Of a stretch of DNA of 64,000 nt, positions 18,954 through 30,141 are shown piece after piece; positions within the stretch are counted from its first letter, which is position 1, and each line of letters begins with the position of its first letter. The stretch is from Kosakonia oryzendophytica (lineage in GTDB: Bacteria; Pseudomonadota; Gammaproteobacteria; Enterobacterales; Enterobacteriaceae): NCBI RefSeq assembly GCF_900094925.1, contig NZ_FMAY01000017.1:21350-85349 (forward strand), read 5' to 3'. The position numbers were made by a program, and so were the translations under genes. The notes beneath the pieces are model-generated. The model saw only the letters and a program-made list of their open reading frames with translations. It ran no database searches and had not been told where the DNA came from.

Positions 18954-19670
18954 TTATATCAGCGTAGTGAGGGATGCCAACCGTGAAATTTCCACGTGGG
19001 GTAACAAACGGCTATAAGGAGCCTGCAATAAATCGGTACCTTCCGGTTTGATCCAGCATGCCTGCATACCACAACGGATCGCACCCGCCACATCAGTTAT
19101 CAGGTCATCACCCACATGTAAAATGTCGCCAGGCGCCACATTGAGACGTCTGGCGGCCAGGCGATACATATCGCTGAACGGTTTGGAGCGCCCATCCGGT
19201 CCGGCGCGCAGAACAAACTCAAAGTACTCACTTAACCCGAACAGCTCAGGCTGCGCATTCCCGTTGGTAATGGCCACCAGCGGCCACTTTTCGGCCAGCT
19301 TTGCCAGTGTGTCGTGGGTTTCCTGTGGCACATCAATGCGGCTGCGCCATTTCGCAAAGTTCACCATTGATGCCTCCGCGCCAAGGGCGGCTTCTTCTGG
19401 CGTCAGACCGGCGTTCAACATTGCACGTTCAACGGCACGTCGCCGCCACTCGGTCACATCGTGGTAAATGTCCGGCTCGGTTTCCCGTAACGACTGGCGT
19501 AAACGCTGAAACTCTTTATTTTCCAGGCTGTTCAGCGCCGGATGGTAATTCTGCACAAAAGCCAGCGCTTCCTGCTCCGTTCGTTGGATCACCAGGCGGT
19601 TGTCATAAAGGGTGTCATCCAGGTCGAAGGTGATCGCGGAGATCTGACCTAATGGGCGGTAAAAACGCAT
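18954..19670 (-). CDS. yigB: HAD phosphatase YigB (FMN phosphatase)
   Basis: 238 residues. HAD motif I is FDLDDTLYD with Asp16 and Asp18; motif III/IV is in [12 protein letters not shown]. coli YigB dephosphorylates FMN and other small phosphates. It overlaps the xerC stop by one base (TAATG type), which points to translational coupling in the dapF-yigA-xerC-yigB-uvrD series. Confidence 0.95.
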   Translation of the reverse strand: MRFYRPLGQISAITFDLDDTLYDNRLVIQRTEQEALAFVQNYHPALNSLENKEFQRLRQSLRETEPDIYHDVTEWRRRAVERAMLNAGLTPEEAALGAEASMVNFAKWRSRIDVPQETHDTLAKLAEKWPLVAITNGNAQPELFGLSEYFEFVLRAGPDGRSKPFSDMYRLAARRLNVAPGDILHVGDDLITDVAGAIRCGMQACWIKPEGTDLLQAPYSRLLPHVEISRLASLTTLI

Positions 19671-20572
19671 TATTTCCCCCGTTTGGCGCGCGGATGCGCA
19701 GCGTCGTACACCGATGCAAGGTGTTGAAAATCAAGATGGGTATAGATTTGTGTGGTGGATAAATTGGCGTGACCGAGCAACTCCTGCACACCGCGTAAGT
19801 CACCACTCGACTCCAGCATATGGGTCGCGAAGGAGTGACGCAGTTTATGGGGGTGCACATGGCTGTTCAGGCCCTGTTTAATCCCCCATTCAGCAAACCG
19901 TTTTTGCACATTTCGCGCAGAGATACGTTTACCGAGCTTTGAGAGGAACAGCGCCTCGTCTTCCGCACCGAACAACCCGCGTAAATCAAGCCAGTGTTCG
20001 ATCCAGATAACCGCATTGCGGCCAATGGGTAAACGGCGCTCTTTGCTACCTTTACCCAGCACCCACACTTCGCCGCTTTCCAGATCCAGATGCTTAATAT
20101 CCAGATTCACCAGCTCAGAAAGACGCAGACCCGCGCCATACATCACTTCCAGCATCGCCCGGTCACGCACCGCCAGCGGATCGTTAAGATCGATATCCAG
20201 CAGCCGGTTCATATCATCCACGTCGATATTTTTCGGCAGATGTCGTGGCGCTTTCGGCGCAGAGATACCTTTCGCCGGATTGGCCGCCAGCTGGCCCTGG
20301 CTCACCATCCAGTCAAAGAAACTGCGCAACGCAGAGAGACGCAACGCCAGGCTGGCTGCGCCCAGCCCTTTGCGCCGGCTGCGCACCGCAATGGCGCGCA
20401 CCATGGCAGCATCACATTGTTGCCAGCTTTTCAGATCGATCTCACCGGTCAAAGCGATAATGGCATCAAGCTGACGCTGATAATTAAGCAGAGTGATGGG
20501 ACTGAGTTGGCGCTCAACGCCAAGATAGCGCAAAAATTTCGCCACGGCCGGAAAGAGCGGAGAATCTGTCAT
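19670..20572 (-). CDS. xerC: Tyrosine recombinase XerC
   Basis: Acts with XerD and FtsK at dif to resolve chromosome dimers. 300 residues, two longer than E. coli. All catalytic residues are present: Arg150 (AGLRLSEL), Lys174 (LGKGSKERR), His242 and Arg245 (HKLRHSF), His268 (LLGHAN) and nucleophile Tyr277 (TQIYTHL). It overlaps yigA by four bases (ATGA). Confidence 0.97.
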   Translation of the reverse strand: MTDSPLFPAVAKFLRYLGVERQLSPITLLNYQRQLDAIIALTGEIDLKSWQQCDAAMVRAIAVRSRRKGLGAASLALRLSALRSFFDWMVSQGQLAANPAKGISAPKAPRHLPKNIDVDDMNRLLDIDLNDPLAVRDRAMLEVMYGAGLRLSELVNLDIKHLDLESGEVWVLGKGSKERRLPIGRNAVIWIEHWLDLRGLFGAEDEALFLSKLGKRISARNVQKRFAEWGIKQGLNSHVHPHKLRHSFATHMLESSGDLRGVQELLGHANLSTTQIYTHLDFQHLASVYDAAHPRAKRGK

Positions 20573-21276
20573 ATGCGCTCGATCCAGCGCTCCAGGAGAT
20601 CCGGCAGCATCTGCGCGATTTCCTGTAACAGCTGCGTACCTTGCCCTTGCTGGTAATGATGAACATCGCGGCTGCTAAACAGCACCACGCCGAGATCGCC
20701 GTCTGGTCCCATCAGCGATAACGCCACTGAACCAATCGCTTTCGCCTCCGGCAACAGCAGCAGTAACTCCGGCCCGTTTAAGGAGCCGAGATAATGGTGT
20801 TGATGACCCAGACGCTGGATGCGTAACGGTTCGAAAGCCTGGCGAGAAAGAGCAAGATGAGTAAAGCCAGAAGGCGCACCAAGCCGCCAGCGATCGGGAA
20901 ACAGGCGGATCGTTGCCCCCGCCAACCCTAAATCACGCGCCCAACGGTGAAAGCGATTGAGCATCTCTTCCAGACTGTGAGCAGAGGCCAGCCGCCCCTG
21001 CAAGCGCAGGAGACGATAGAACAAACCTTCATTCGCACTGGCCTGTTCCATCAACAGCGTCATGTTCTCTTCCAGCACATTGATGTGATTGCGCGAGCGC
21101 GCCATGTGCCATTCTACCAGCGAAACGGTATCGCGTACGGCATGCGGCACGCGCATCTGTTCCACCAGTCGTGCATTGCGGATAAAGAAATCAGGATGAC
21201 GCAGCAAATAATCAACAACGGCCTGATCTTCCAGTTCCGTCAGCGTTTCCTGTAATTCTTCCCCTGGTTGCTTCAT
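20569..21276 (-). CDS. yigA: DUF484 protein YigA
   Basis: 235-residue cytoplasmic protein of the DUF484 family, which resembles GAF domains. Recognisable family segments are [10 protein letters not shown] near residue 20 and the C-terminal [18 protein letters not shown]. Overlaps of four bases with dapF and with xerC couple it to both. Function is not established; its fixed place between dapF and xerC is shared by enteric bacteria. Confidence 0.93.
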   Translation of the reverse strand: MKQPGEELQETLTELEDQAVVDYLLRHPDFFIRNARLVEQMRVPHAVRDTVSLVEWHMARSRNHINVLEENMTLLMEQASANEGLFYRLLRLQGRLASAHSLEEMLNRFHRWARDLGLAGATIRLFPDRWRLGAPSGFTHLALSRQAFEPLRIQRLGHQHHYLGSLNGPELLLLLPEAKAIGSVALSLMGPDGDLGVVLFSSRDVHHYQQGQGTQLLQEIAQMLPDLLERWIERI

Positions 21277-22097
21277 AGATGAATAAACCCGTCATAGACA
21301 TGTGCCGCCGGGCCAGTCATAAACAACGGTTGGCCCGGACCTTTCCATGCGATATCAAGTCGACCGCCTGGTAACTCCACGCGCACCTCTTCTGCCAGCA
21401 AATCCTGTGCAATGCCAACAGCCACGGCTGCACACGCGCCGCTACCACAGGCCTGCGTTTCACCGGCACCGCGTTCATAGACGCGCAAGCGGATGTGATC
21501 GCGTTTTACCACCTGCATAAAACCGATATTGGCGCGTTCCGGAAAGCGCTCATGGCTTTCCATCACCGGCCCTAACGTCTCTACCGGTGCGGTATCCACG
21601 TCATCCACTTGAATCACGCAGTGTGGGTTGCCCATCGATACGACGCCGCACAACACGGTTTGTTCCGCCGCACGCATAATATAGGTCTTTTCCGCTTTGT
21701 TAGCGCGAAACGGCACCTGGGATGGTTCAAAGTTGGGTTCGCCCATATTGACGCGCACCAGGTCGTCGTCCGTTACGCTCAATAACATACGTCCGTTTGC
21801 CGTACTGACGCGGATGTCACGTTTATTGGTCAAGCCTTTCAGGCGAACAAAACGCGCGAAACAGCGAGCGCCATTGCCGCACTGTGACACTTCGCTGCCA
21901 TCAGCGTTAAAAATACGGTAGTGGAAATCAAGCTCAGGATCGTAGGGCGGTTCAACCACCAGCAATTGATCAAACCCAACGCCCAGATGGCGATCCGCCA
22001 GGCGACGGATCAGCTCAGGGGAGAAAAAGACATTCTGCGTCACCGCGTCGACGACCATAAAATCGTTGCCAAGGCCATGCATTTTTGAGAACTGCAT
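21273..22097 (-). CDS. dapF: Diaminopimelate epimerase DapF
   Basis: Converts LL- to meso-diaminopimelate for lysine and peptidoglycan synthesis. 274 residues with the two catalytic cysteines, Cys73 in QCGNGARCF and the second in [12 protein letters not shown]. Two ATG codons are adjacent; the second is preferred because GGAG lies six bases ahead of it and it matches the family length. Confidence 0.97.
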   Translation of the reverse strand: MQFSKMHGLGNDFMVVDAVTQNVFFSPELIRRLADRHLGVGFDQLLVVEPPYDPELDFHYRIFNADGSEVSQCGNGARCFARFVRLKGLTNKRDIRVSTANGRMLLSVTDDDLVRVNMGEPNFEPSQVPFRANKAEKTYIMRAAEQTVLCGVVSMGNPHCVIQVDDVDTAPVETLGPVMESHERFPERANIGFMQVVKRDHIRLRVYERGAGETQACGSGACAAVAVGIAQDLLAEEVRVELPGGRLDIAWKGPGQPLFMTGPAAHVYDGFIHL

Positions 22098-22133
22098 CAT
22101 CTACTCCATTTACGCGGATACAGAACGGTGACG

Positions 22134-22337
22134 TCAGTAATTCACCTGAGTCGGCGAGCCGTTATCACCGCGATCGTTACGATCCGGCGTGGTCGACTGG
22201 ATGGTACTGGTCTGGTTTTTTGTCGGCGGTGGCGCGGTTTTATCTGCGGGCGGGAAATAGAGTGGCCCTTTCAGACCACAGCCCGTCAGGCTGAACAGTG
22301 TCAGCAATACGGCCAGCGTGCGAAATACATCTTTCAT
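22134..22337 (-). CDS. lptM: Lipoprotein LptM (YifL)
   Basis: 67-residue outer-membrane lipoprotein. The signal sequence ends in lipobox LTGC with the lipidated Cys20, followed by the conserved GLKGPLYFPP. The rest is Pro/Thr-rich and probably disordered. In E. coli it helps assembly and disulfide maturation of the LPS translocon LptDE. It lies directly upstream of dapF and is divergent from cyaY. Confidence 0.95.
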   Translation of the reverse strand: MKDVFRTLAVLLTLFSLTGCGLKGPLYFPPADKTAPPPTKNQTSTIQSTTPDRNDRGDNGSPTQVNY

Positions 22338-22474
22338 TATAGGTTGCCTGTAAGTTCGTTCTTTCTGCGTTCTATCATCGCAGGAGAAGACACAAAAGCA
22401 AGAGTTTGCGCGTTTAGGGCAACGGGAAATGTTTCGCGTTATACTGCTGCCATCATAAAAAACGGGAAAACAGA

Positions 22475-22795
22475 ATGAACGACAGTGAATTTCATCGCCT
22501 CGCCGACGGCCTCTGGCTGACCATTGAAGAACGTCTTGACGATTGGGACGGCGATAGCGATATCGACTGTGAAATTAATGGCGGCGTGTTAACCATCAGC
22601 TTTGAAAACGGCAGCAAAATTATCATTAACCGTCAGGAGCCGCTGCATCAGGTCTGGCTGGCCACCAAACAGGGTGGCTACCATTTCGACCTGAAAGGCG
22701 ACGAATGGGTCTGCGATCGCAGTGGCGAAACATTCTGGGATCTGCTTGAGCAGGCGGCAAGCCAGCAGGCGGGTGAGACGGTCAGTTTCCGCTAA
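22475..22795 (+). CDS. cyaY: Frataxin homologue CyaY
   Basis: 106-residue iron-binding protein that modulates IscS-dependent iron-sulfur cluster assembly. The acidic first helix and ridge ([16 protein letters not shown]) and the [15 protein letters not shown] beta segment are typical of the frataxin fold. It is convergent with cyaA. Confidence 0.97.
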   Translation: MNDSEFHRLADGLWLTIEERLDDWDGDSDIDCEINGGVLTISFENGSKIIINRQEPLHQVWLATKQGGYHFDLKGDEWVCDRSGETFWDLLEQAASQQAGETVSFR

Positions 22796-22803
22796 TCCAG
22801 GTT

Positions 22804-22820
22804 GCCCGGGCTATCCGGGC
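22804..22820. terminator. Possible terminator between cyaY and cyaA
   Basis: GCCCGG/CCGGGC stem with loop GCTAT between the two convergent genes. No long T run follows on either strand, so its strength is doubtful. Confidence 0.4.
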
Positions 22821-22827
22821 GCTTCCT

Positions 22828-25371
22828 TTAAGAAAAATACTGCTGCAACAACGGTGCGTCGTTGTCCTGATTTGCCGGCGTGGCGGCGGTGATCGCCTGG
22901 TTGCGGAACGGTATCACTTGCGCACGCCCTTCAACATTCACAATCTGGTAGAACTGCGGCAGGTTGAAGTTGATAAAGCTGGAGCCGTAGGTAAAGCGAT
23001 CGTGAGATGACGAATAGAAGCGGCTCACATCGCGCACCAGCTCCTCTTTGCTGCCTTCGCAGTGGTGGTAGACTTCCGCGCGATTGCTCTCATCCAGGAT
23101 ATAGATGTTAAAGCCCTCTTCGCCCGTCTCCTCAAAGAAGAACTGAATAATGCCCTCACTGGCGAAACCATCCACCACGGCCGGTAACTGGACGTGATTG
23201 GTTTCAACCTGCACTGACAGCCCGTGCAGTTTGTTGTGGGAAATAGCCCCGTAAAACTCAATCGCGTTTTCCAGTTTCTGCACCGACACATTGAGACGTT
23301 CAAAGAACAGCCCCCAGGTCTGGCCAGCAACGCGCAGCGCTTTGAAACGCCCGGTCTCCTGGCGGGTGCTGGAAAGACGCAACTCAATGCATTCGGATAC
23401 CAGTTGCTGCACACGCGTGCGAATCAGGCCGCGCAAATGCTGGCTGTAGCAGAACACTTCCACGCTGTCCGGCGGCGCGGCATCCTGATGCATTTTGCCA
23501 AGGATGGTTTTCAGCGCTTCGATCATCGCCTGCTCGCCGTTGAAATGCAGGGTACGCACTTCATTCCACGAGTTGCGGTACAGCAGGTCGACACTGCCGA
23601 CCAGGCAGTTTTGCTGCTCGCCAAAACTGAACACATCAAGCTTACGGAAATCGAAATGCACCACCTGGTTACGAAACGCCGCAGTCGGGTCATATTCCAG
23701 GTTGACGATGATCGCCAGATGACGGATTTCGCAAGGACTGTAGAGCGCTTTCGGCGTTGGCGCGGGCAGGCGCAGCGGGAAGTGATGCGACACATCGGCC
23801 ACCATCTCCTGCAATTTTGCCAAATCGACAATGCCGTTGCCTTTAATAAACAGATGCGTACGCGATGTCAGCAAACCGTTGAACCAGGCCCATGCCACCA
23901 GCTTATTCAGATAGCGGTTATATTCCAGCGGTTGATGGCTGACGATGGAATCCATATTCGGCGCGCGGTTGTACAGATACCACCCCGAACGGTTGGCCCG
24001 GCCCGGCGGCACATGGATAAAGGTTAAATTCGGTTCAGAGAGATCCGGCGAAATTTGCGGGTTTACCAGCGTTACTTTGCCCGGCAACGCTTCAAACGCG
24101 GCGTACAGTTTACGGGTTAATACACCGATATCCTGCGGGCTGGCGGAAACGCTCAGATTATTACGGCGGGCAAAGCGGATCAGGTTACGGTAGCTCTGCA
24201 TCATGGCATCAAGCAATTCGTTATGCGCCTCGCGCACCTGATCGATTTTCCAGTTAGCGCGGTTATCCAACATCGCCACGCGTGCATCGTCCCAGCCCCA
24301 CTCTTTTACCAGTTGCGTGATCACTTCGCGACGCCAGCCAACACAGGCGCGTTCGCGGCTCAGTTTCTCGCACACTTTTAAGTAAAAACATCGACGAGCC
24401 AGATCGAGGCGAGCGGTGTCGTCAATAGCGACCAGATACTGCGTTACGCGCTCGAGCATCATGCAGTAATGATCGAGGCCAAACGATACAATTTCACCGT
24501 CATGCAGGCGCTGTTTAATATCTTTCGCCAGCAAACGCGTGTTGGGATATTCCCAGGAATAGGCTTCCAGCAACAGCGTTTTCAATACGGCTTTATAAGG
24601 AGAGTCGATACTTTTATAGAGTTGCCAAAGGCTGGCACCGAAATACTCTTCTGCGGAAAGCGTGCTTAAGCCGCCAAGATCCAGCCATTCGTTCGGGGTC
24701 AATACGCCCTGAGCATAGAGCGTCATCACATAATCGTCGTAATGCTCTTCTTCATCGCCCGGCACCATATTCCACAGAATACGTTTACCGGCAAGGCGCA
24801 CAGCAGTACGGTAAAACTCATCCAGTAACAAAATATGCTGCGTGGAGCCGCAGTCCTCGCCGCCGAGGCTACCGCTTTCGTTATGACGGAAGCGGTTCTC
24901 ATCAATCAGGAAGAAACTCACTTCCACGCCCAACGACGCCGCCCAGCTTTCCAGCAGGCTGCATTTACGCTGCAGCAATTGACGCTCTTCGTTATCGAGC
25001 CAGGATTGATGGCAGACCCAGATATCCAGGTCAGAGGAGCAGCTTTGCCCGACCGAAGAAGTACTGCCCATGGAGTAAACCCCGGTGATCGGCAGCTCGC
25101 CTTTCGGCGACTCCTGCGGCGGGAGACCACGATGCAGTTCAAGTTCGTTCAGGTAATGAAGTTGGTTTTCATCAGGCGTGTAAAGGCAAATGCCCTGGGG
25201 AACGTTACCATCGAGGTAACCCGGCATCAGCGGATGATGATAATGCAGCAATGTCGGCAGCAGACTGTAAACCTGCTGAAAAGCAGGGCCCATGGCAGCA
25301 AGCGCGCGATCCACACGCAGTTGATTAATGGCATCCAGTCTCTGTTTCAGAGTCTCAATATAGAGGTACAA
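22828..25371 (-). CDS. cyaA: Adenylate cyclase CyaA (class I)
   Basis: Makes cAMP from ATP; the cAMP-CRP complex controls carbon catabolite genes. 847 residues. The nucleotidyltransferase motif GSTSSVGQS followed by Asp114 and Asp116 (SSDLDIW) marks the N-terminal catalytic domain; the C-terminal half is the regulatory region that responds to phosphorylated EIIA-Glc. The start is TTG, the same weak start used in E. coli cyaA; an ATG nearby is out of frame. A CRP site lies in the promoter for negative autoregulation. Confidence 0.97.
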   Translation of the reverse strand: MYLYIETLKQRLDAINQLRVDRALAAMGPAFQQVYSLLPTLLHYHHPLMPGYLDGNVPQGICLYTPDENQLHYLNELELHRGLPPQESPKGELPITGVYSMGSTSSVGQSCSSDLDIWVCHQSWLDNEERQLLQRKCSLLESWAASLGVEVSFFLIDENRFRHNESGSLGGEDCGSTQHILLLDEFYRTAVRLAGKRILWNMVPGDEEEHYDDYVMTLYAQGVLTPNEWLDLGGLSTLSAEEYFGASLWQLYKSIDSPYKAVLKTLLLEAYSWEYPNTRLLAKDIKQRLHDGEIVSFGLDHYCMMLERVTQYLVAIDDTARLDLARRCFYLKVCEKLSRERACVGWRREVITQLVKEWGWDDARVAMLDNRANWKIDQVREAHNELLDAMMQSYRNLIRFARRNNLSVSASPQDIGVLTRKLYAAFEALPGKVTLVNPQISPDLSEPNLTFIHVPPGRANRSGWYLYNRAPNMDSIVSHQPLEYNRYLNKLVAWAWFNGLLTSRTHLFIKGNGIVDLAKLQEMVADVSHHFPLRLPAPTPKALYSPCEIRHLAIIVNLEYDPTAAFRNQVVHFDFRKLDVFSFGEQQNCLVGSVDLLYRNSWNEVRTLHFNGEQAMIEALKTILGKMHQDAAPPDSVEVFCYSQHLRGLIRTRVQQLVSECIELRLSSTRQETGRFKALRVAGQTWGLFFERLNVSVQKLENAIEFYGAISHNKLHGLSVQVETNHVQLPAVVDGFASEGIIQFFFEETGEEGFNIYILDESNRAEVYHHCEGSKEELVRDVSRFYSSSHDRFTYGSSFINFNLPQFYQIVNVEGRAQVIPFRNQAITAATPANQDNDAPLLQQYFS

Positions 25372-25465
25372 GACATATCGCCTGATGTTTACAGAAAATC
25401 CAAAATAGCCGTTACCGGTTTTTCGACCTTGCCTTCAGGGAGGCAGACGAAAAAATGGTCTAAAA

Positions 25466-25481
25466 CGTGATCAATTTAACA
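25466..25481 (-). promoter_or_regulatory. CRP-cAMP site of the cyaA promoter
   Basis: On the minus strand TGTTA-AATTGA-TCACG fits the CRP pattern TGTGA-N6-TCACA with two mismatches. Site and flanks resemble the known repressive CRP site at the main cyaA promoter of E. coli. The 311-base gap between cyaA and hemC holds this site and the divergent promoters of both genes; I see no further gene in it. Confidence 0.75.
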
Positions 25482-25682
25482 CCTTGCTCATTGACCGTAA
25501 AGAAAGATGCGCTACATACCAGTGTAGCAGTAAACGCTGTCTGTAAATTCCTAATTACGGTCCTGGCTGCGCCTGTATTGCGGCGCGACGCCTTTCTCTC
25601 CCTCCAGCGATCTTCTGTGGACACTGACACCCTAAAGCAACAATGTTAGGATGGTCGACGGACGATAATGACGGTAACAAGC

Positions 25683-26624
25683 ATGTTAGACAATGTTTTA
25701 AGAATTGCCACACGGCAGAGCCCTCTTGCGCTTTGGCAGGCACACTACGTTAAGGAACGCCTCGAGGCGAACCACCCCGGACTCACGGTTGAACTGGTGC
25801 CTATGGTCACGCGCGGCGACGTGATCCTGGATACGCCACTGGCGAAAGTCGGTGGTAAGGGTCTGTTTGTAAAAGAACTTGAGCTGGCACTGCTTGAAAA
25901 CCGCGCCGATATCGCCGTGCATTCAATGAAAGATGTTCCGGTCGATTTCCCTGAAGGGCTCGGCCTGGTGACCATTTGCGAGCGTGACGATCCCCGCGAT
26001 GCGTTTGTCTCAAACCGCTATAACTCGCTCGATGAATTACCTGCCGGCAGCATCGTTGGTACGTCAAGTTTACGCCGTCAATGCCAGTTGGCAGCGCAAC
26101 GTCCGGACCTGGTTATTCGCTCTTTACGGGGTAACGTCGGTACACGCCTGAGCAAACTGGATAACGGCGAATATGACGCCATCATTCTTGCCGTCGCCGG
26201 TCTTAAACGTCTTGGCCTTGGTGAGCGTGTGCGCGTTGCGCTATCGCCGGAAACCTCGCTGCCAGCCGTGGGCCAGGGCGCAGTCGGCATTGAGTGCCGC
26301 CTGGACGACGCGCATACCCGCGCGCTATTGCAACCGCTGAATCATGCAGAAACTGCCGTGCGCGTCAAAGCCGAGCGCGCAATGAATACGCGCCTTGAAG
26401 GTGGGTGTCAGGTACCGATTGGCAGCTATGCTGAATGGGTGGACGGAGAAATCTGGCTGCGCGCGTTAGTGGGCGCGCCAGACGGCTCCACCATGGTGCG
26501 CGGTGAGCGCCGCGGTAACCCGGCGGACGCCGAGCAGTTAGGTATCTCGTTGGCCGAGGAGTTACTGAATAATGGCGCCCGCGCCATTCTGGCCGATGTC
26601 TACAACGGAGAAGCCCCCGAATGA
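25683..26624 (+). CDS. hemC: Porphobilinogen deaminase HemC
   Basis: Joins four porphobilinogens into hydroxymethylbilane. 313 residues. The dipyrromethane cofactor is attached at Cys242 ([11 protein letters not shown]) and the catalytic Asp84 is in HSMKDVP. Start [13 protein letters not shown] fits the family; an ATG five codons earlier is possible. First gene of hemCDXY; overlaps hemD by four bases. Confidence 0.97.
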   Translation: MLDNVLRIATRQSPLALWQAHYVKERLEANHPGLTVELVPMVTRGDVILDTPLAKVGGKGLFVKELELALLENRADIAVHSMKDVPVDFPEGLGLVTICERDDPRDAFVSNRYNSLDELPAGSIVGTSSLRRQCQLAAQRPDLVIRSLRGNVGTRLSKLDNGEYDAIILAVAGLKRLGLGERVRVALSPETSLPAVGQGAVGIECRLDDAHTRALLQPLNHAETAVRVKAERAMNTRLEGGCQVPIGSYAEWVDGEIWLRALVGAPDGSTMVRGERRGNPADAEQLGISLAEELLNNGARAILADVYNGEAPE

Positions 26625-27361
26625 GTATTCTGGTCACTCGCCCATCCCCGGCCGGGGAAGAATTAGTGAGCCGCTTGCGCACACTGGGGCTAGTGGCCTG
26701 GAGCTTCCCACTTATCGAGTTTACGCCGGGTCGTGAACTCACCTCGTTACCTGGGCGACTCGCCGCATTAACCGCCGAAGACCTGGTTTTTGTCCTGTCG
26801 CAGCAGGCGGTAACATTTGCCCATGCACATTTACAACAGGCAGGCCTACGTTTTCCCGAAGAGCCGCATTATTTCGCGATTGGCCGTAGCACTGCGCTGG
26901 CATTACATACGGTGACCGGCATAGATGTGCGTTATCCGTTGGATCGGGAAACCAGTGAAGTGTTGCTACAATTACCTGAATTACAAAATGTTCAGGGTAA
27001 GCATGCGCTAATCTTACGTGGTAACGGTGGGCGTGAAGTGCTGGCGGAAACGCTGGCGGCGCGCGGTGCGGAAGTGGAATTTTGCGAATGTTATCAACGT
27101 AGCGCGAAGTTCTACAATGGCGCCGAAGAGGCCATGCGCTGGCATACGCGTGGGGTGACGACGCTGGTTGTCACCAGCGGCGAAATGATACAACAGTTGT
27201 TTTCGCTTATTCCTCCCTGGTATCGGGAAAACTGGTTACTTCGCTGCCGCATACTGGTGGTTAGCGAACGTCTGGCGCACCTCGCCCGGGAACTGGGCTG
27301 GCAGGATATTCAGGTCGCTGACACTGCAGACAACGATGCGCTGCTTCGCGCATTACAATAA
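26621..27361 (+). CDS. hemD: Uroporphyrinogen-III synthase HemD
   Basis: Closes hydroxymethylbilane to uroporphyrinogen III with inversion of ring D. 246 residues. The N-terminal [13 protein letters not shown] and the central [15 protein letters not shown] segments are family signatures. The ATGA overlap with hemC indicates coupled translation. Confidence 0.96.
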   Translation: MSILVTRPSPAGEELVSRLRTLGLVAWSFPLIEFTPGRELTSLPGRLAALTAEDLVFVLSQQAVTFAHAHLQQAGLRFPEEPHYFAIGRSTALALHTVTGIDVRYPLDRETSEVLLQLPELQNVQGKHALILRGNGGREVLAETLAARGAEVEFCECYQRSAKFYNGAEEAMRWHTRGVTTLVVTSGEMIQQLFSLIPPWYRENWLLRCRILVVSERLAHLARELGWQDIQVADTADNDALLRALQ

Positions 27362-27382
27362 CTCTCATAATGGGAAGCCATG

Positions 27383-28537
27383 ATGACGGAACAACAACAC
27401 TCCCCCGCCGAGGTTGAAGAAACCAAAACGGCTGACGGTGCAACGCCGCCGGGCAAAACAGAGAAGGCCCGTCGCGCGAACAGGACCAGCCTTGCGCTAA
27501 GCGCGGTCGCCATCGCTATTGCGCTGGCCTCGGGCGTCGGGCTTTATGGCTGGGTTAAACAGCAGGTTTCCACCCTGAACACCAATAACGGCGAAATCGC
27601 CAATCAGGTTATTGCGTTGCAGCAAGCGCAGGATAAACAACGCGCCGAGCTGGAAGGCATTATCAAACAGCAGGCCGGGCAGCTTGACGAGGCCAAACGT
27701 CATCAGGATGCGCTGACCAAACAGCTTGATGAAGTGCAGCAGAAAGTGGCGACTATCTCCGGTTCCGATGCCAAAACCTGGCAACTGGCGCAGGCGGATT
27801 TTCTCGTTAAACTGGCCGGACGCAAACTCTGGAGCGACCAGGACGTCACCACCGCAGCGGCGCTGCTGAAAAGTGCGGACGCCAGTCTGGCGGATATGAA
27901 CGATCCGAGCCTGATCACCGCTCGCCGTGCAATTACTGACGATATCGCCAGCCTCGCCGCCATTACGCAGGTGGATTATGACGGTGCGATCCTCAAACTG
28001 AACCAGCTGTCCAACCAGATTGATAACCTGCGCCTTGCAGATAACAACGATGATGACTCACCGATGGATACCGACAGTAATGAGTTGTCGGGCTCGATCA
28101 GTGAATGGCGTGTGAACCTGCAGAAAAGCTGGCAAAACTTTATGGACAGCTTTATCACTATTCGTCGTCGTGATGAAACCGCCGTGCCGCTGTTAGCACC
28201 AAATCAGGATATCTATCTGCGTGAAAATATCCGCTCGCGTCTGCTGGTTGCAGCTCAGGCCGTTCCCCGTCATCAGGAAGAAACCTACAAACAGGCGCTG
28301 GACAATGTTTCCACCTGGGTGCGCGCTTACTACGATACCGACGATGCGGCCACGAAAGCCTTCCTTGAAGAGGTCGATAAACTAAGCCAGCAGACCATTG
28401 CAATGACGCTACCCGCATCGCTGCAAAGCCAGCCAATCCTGGAAAAACTGATGCAAACCCGGGTGCGAAATCTGCTGGCACAACCTGCCGTTGCCTCTGA
28501 GCAAGCGCCCGCTGCCAACGCAGTGCAAGGAGAATAA
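27383..28537 (+). CDS. hemX: HemX membrane protein
   Basis: 384-residue inner-membrane protein: a short charged cytoplasmic N-terminus, one membrane helix near residues 35-56, then a periplasmic region with a long Gln-rich coiled coil ([16 protein letters not shown] and following). It was once described as a uroporphyrinogen methyltransferase, but no methyltransferase motif is visible. The second of two adjacent ATG codons is used. It sits between hemD and hemY. Confidence 0.93.
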   Translation: MTEQQHSPAEVEETKTADGATPPGKTEKARRANRTSLALSAVAIAIALASGVGLYGWVKQQVSTLNTNNGEIANQVIALQQAQDKQRAELEGIIKQQAGQLDEAKRHQDALTKQLDEVQQKVATISGSDAKTWQLAQADFLVKLAGRKLWSDQDVTTAAALLKSADASLADMNDPSLITARRAITDDIASLAAITQVDYDGAILKLNQLSNQIDNLRLADNNDDDSPMDTDSNELSGSISEWRVNLQKSWQNFMDSFITIRRRDETAVPLLAPNQDIYLRENIRSRLLVAAQAVPRHQEETYKQALDNVSTWVRAYYDTDDAATKAFLEEVDKLSQQTIAMTLPASLQSQPILEKLMQTRVRNLLAQPAVASEQAPAANAVQGE

Positions 28538-28539
28538 AC

Positions 28540-29739
28540 ATGCTGAAAGTACTGTTACTCTTTGCACTGTTAATTGCCGGGATCGTTCTTGGCCCTATGC
28601 TCGCCGGGCATCAGGGCTATGTCCTCATCCAGACGGATAATTACAACATCGAGACGAGTGTCACGGGGTTAGTGATTATTCTGGTGCTGGCGCTGGTGAT
28701 GATGTTTGCGCTTGAATGGCTGTTGCGTCGTCTTTTCCGTACCAGCGCGCATACGCGCGGCTGGTTTGTGGGACGTAAGCGCCGCCGCGCCCGTAAACAG
28801 ACTGAGCAAGCGTTGCTAAAACTGGCGGAAGGCGATTATCAGCAGGTAGAGAAGCTGATGTCGAAAAACGCCGACCATGCCGAACACCCGATGGTCAACT
28901 ACCTGCTGGCGGCGGAAGCAGCGCAGCAGCGCGGTGATGAAACCCGTGCGAACCAGCATCTGGAGCGCGCTGCGGAGCTGTCTGAAAAAGATCCTATCCC
29001 GGTAGAAATCACGCGCGTTCGCCTGCAACTGGCGCGCAATGAGAACCATGCTGCGCGCCATGGCGTGGATAAATTGCTGGAAATCACGCCGCGTCATCCG
29101 GAAGTGTTGCGTCTGGCAGAGCAGGCATATATTCGCACCGGCGCATGGGCATCGCTGCTGGATATCATTCCGTCGATGGCAAAAGCCAATGTCGGTGACG
29201 ATGAGCACCGCGACGCGCTGCAACAACAAGCCTGGATTGGCATCATGGACCAGGCACGTGCCGACCTGGGCAGCGAAGGCCTGAAGAGTTGGTGGAAAAA
29301 CCAGAGCCGCAAAACCCGTCAGCAGGTGGTATTGCAAGTGGCAATGGCCGAGCATTTGATCGAATGTGACGATCACGATACTGCGCAGGACATTATCCTT
29401 GAAGGTCTTAAACGTCAGTATGATGATCGTCTGGTGCTGGTGATCCCACGGCTGAAAACCAATAATCCGCAACAGATCGAGAAAGTGTTGCGCCAGCAGA
29501 TCAAAACCCAGGGCGATCGTCCGCTGTTATGGAGCACGCTTGGTCAGTCGTTGATGAAACATGGTGAATGGCAGGAGGCCACGTTGGCATTCCGCGCGGC
29601 GCTGAAGCAGCGCCCGGAAGCGTTCGATTATGCATGGCTCGCTGATTGCCTCGATCGCCTGCACCAGCCGGAAGAAGCCGCGACCATGCGTCGTGACGGC
29701 CTGTTGCTGACTCTGCAAAACAACCCGTCAGGTAATTGA
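28540..29739 (+). CDS. hemY: HemY, TPR-containing inner-membrane protein
   Basis: 399 residues. Two N-terminal membrane helices (residues about 1-20 and 40-62) are followed by a large domain of helical repeats resembling TPRs. It is not related to the protoporphyrinogen oxidase that has the same name in Bacillus. A role linked to late heme synthesis is inferred from the operon. The start follows the hemX stop by two bases. Confidence 0.94.
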   Translation: MLKVLLLFALLIAGIVLGPMLAGHQGYVLIQTDNYNIETSVTGLVIILVLALVMMFALEWLLRRLFRTSAHTRGWFVGRKRRRARKQTEQALLKLAEGDYQQVEKLMSKNADHAEHPMVNYLLAAEAAQQRGDETRANQHLERAAELSEKDPIPVEITRVRLQLARNENHAARHGVDKLLEITPRHPEVLRLAEQAYIRTGAWASLLDIIPSMAKANVGDDEHRDALQQQAWIGIMDQARADLGSEGLKSWWKNQSRKTRQQVVLQVAMAEHLIECDDHDTAQDIILEGLKRQYDDRLVLVIPRLKTNNPQQIEKVLRQQIKTQGDRPLLWSTLGQSLMKHGEWQEATLAFRAALKQRPEAFDYAWLADCLDRLHQPEEAATMRRDGLLLTLQNNPSGN

Positions 29740-29801
29740 TTCAGCGTCATTCGGGAGCAGGAAGGTAGCAACGCCACCTGCATCCCTATCCCTCTACCCA
29801 T

Positions 29802-29836
29802 AAAAAAACGCCTGCCGGAAGACTCAGGCAGGCGTT
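29802..29836 (-). terminator. GlmZ intrinsic terminator
   Basis: A 10-bp stem AACGCCTGCC/GGCAGGCGTT at 29807-29836, followed on the minus strand by a T run to 29802. The convergent hemY gene may also use the hairpin, though its U tract in that direction is poor. Confidence 0.9.
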
Positions 29837-30008
29837 AAAACAGGTCTGTTGACAACTAAATGGGTGCTTCACTCAACGTTATGTCCATGGTGTTTGATGA
29901 GGCCGAAGCGACATCTGTCAGTGGACGATAAGCACCGTAAACGGCTCTGCATCATTCCTGAGTTTATGAAGCCAGAAGGCGAACATAAGAGATGGAATGA
30001 GCATCTAC
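29802..30008 (-). ncRNA. glmZ: Small RNA GlmZ
   Basis: Hfq-dependent sRNA that activates translation of glmS, the glucosamine-6-phosphate synthase gene; it is cleaved by RNase E with RapZ and protected by GlmY. The minus strand starts GTAGATGCTCATTCCATC and contains GCCGTTTACGGTGCTTATCG and CGTTGAGTGAAGCACCCA, which agree closely with E. coli GlmZ as I remember it. The length is 207 bases. It ends in a terminator hairpin AACGCCTGCC/GGCAGGCGTT followed by seven T. In E. coli asl genes separate it from the tRNA cluster; here nothing does. Confidence 0.93.
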
Positions 30009-30012
30009 AGTG

Positions 30013-30035
30013 ATATTATTGCACATAGCGTGCCA
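30013..30035 (-). promoter_or_regulatory. Overlapping sigma-54 and sigma-70 promoters of glmZ
   Basis: TGGCACG-N4-GTGCA on the minus strand (30020-30035) fits the sigma-54 consensus TGGCACG-N4-TTGCW with one mismatch; its GC doublet is 13-14 bases before the GlmZ start. TAATAT (30013-30018) can serve as a sigma-70 -10 box for the same start. Such overlapping promoters are known for glmY and, in some species, glmZ. Confidence 0.8.
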
Positions 30036-30141
30036 GGTTTGCATTAACTAATGTTAACCCGCGCAATCTTTTAAGAAGTCAGTCAATTCAGGCCTTCTCC
30101 CCTTTTTCCCCTATGATAATTAGCCGCTTATCATGCATAAC

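Noticed and set aside
22804..22820. cyaY-cyaA hairpin as a REP element
   Set aside because: The arms (GCCCGG/CCGGGC) are short, the loop is only five bases and the REP loop sequence is missing, so it is listed only as a weak terminator.
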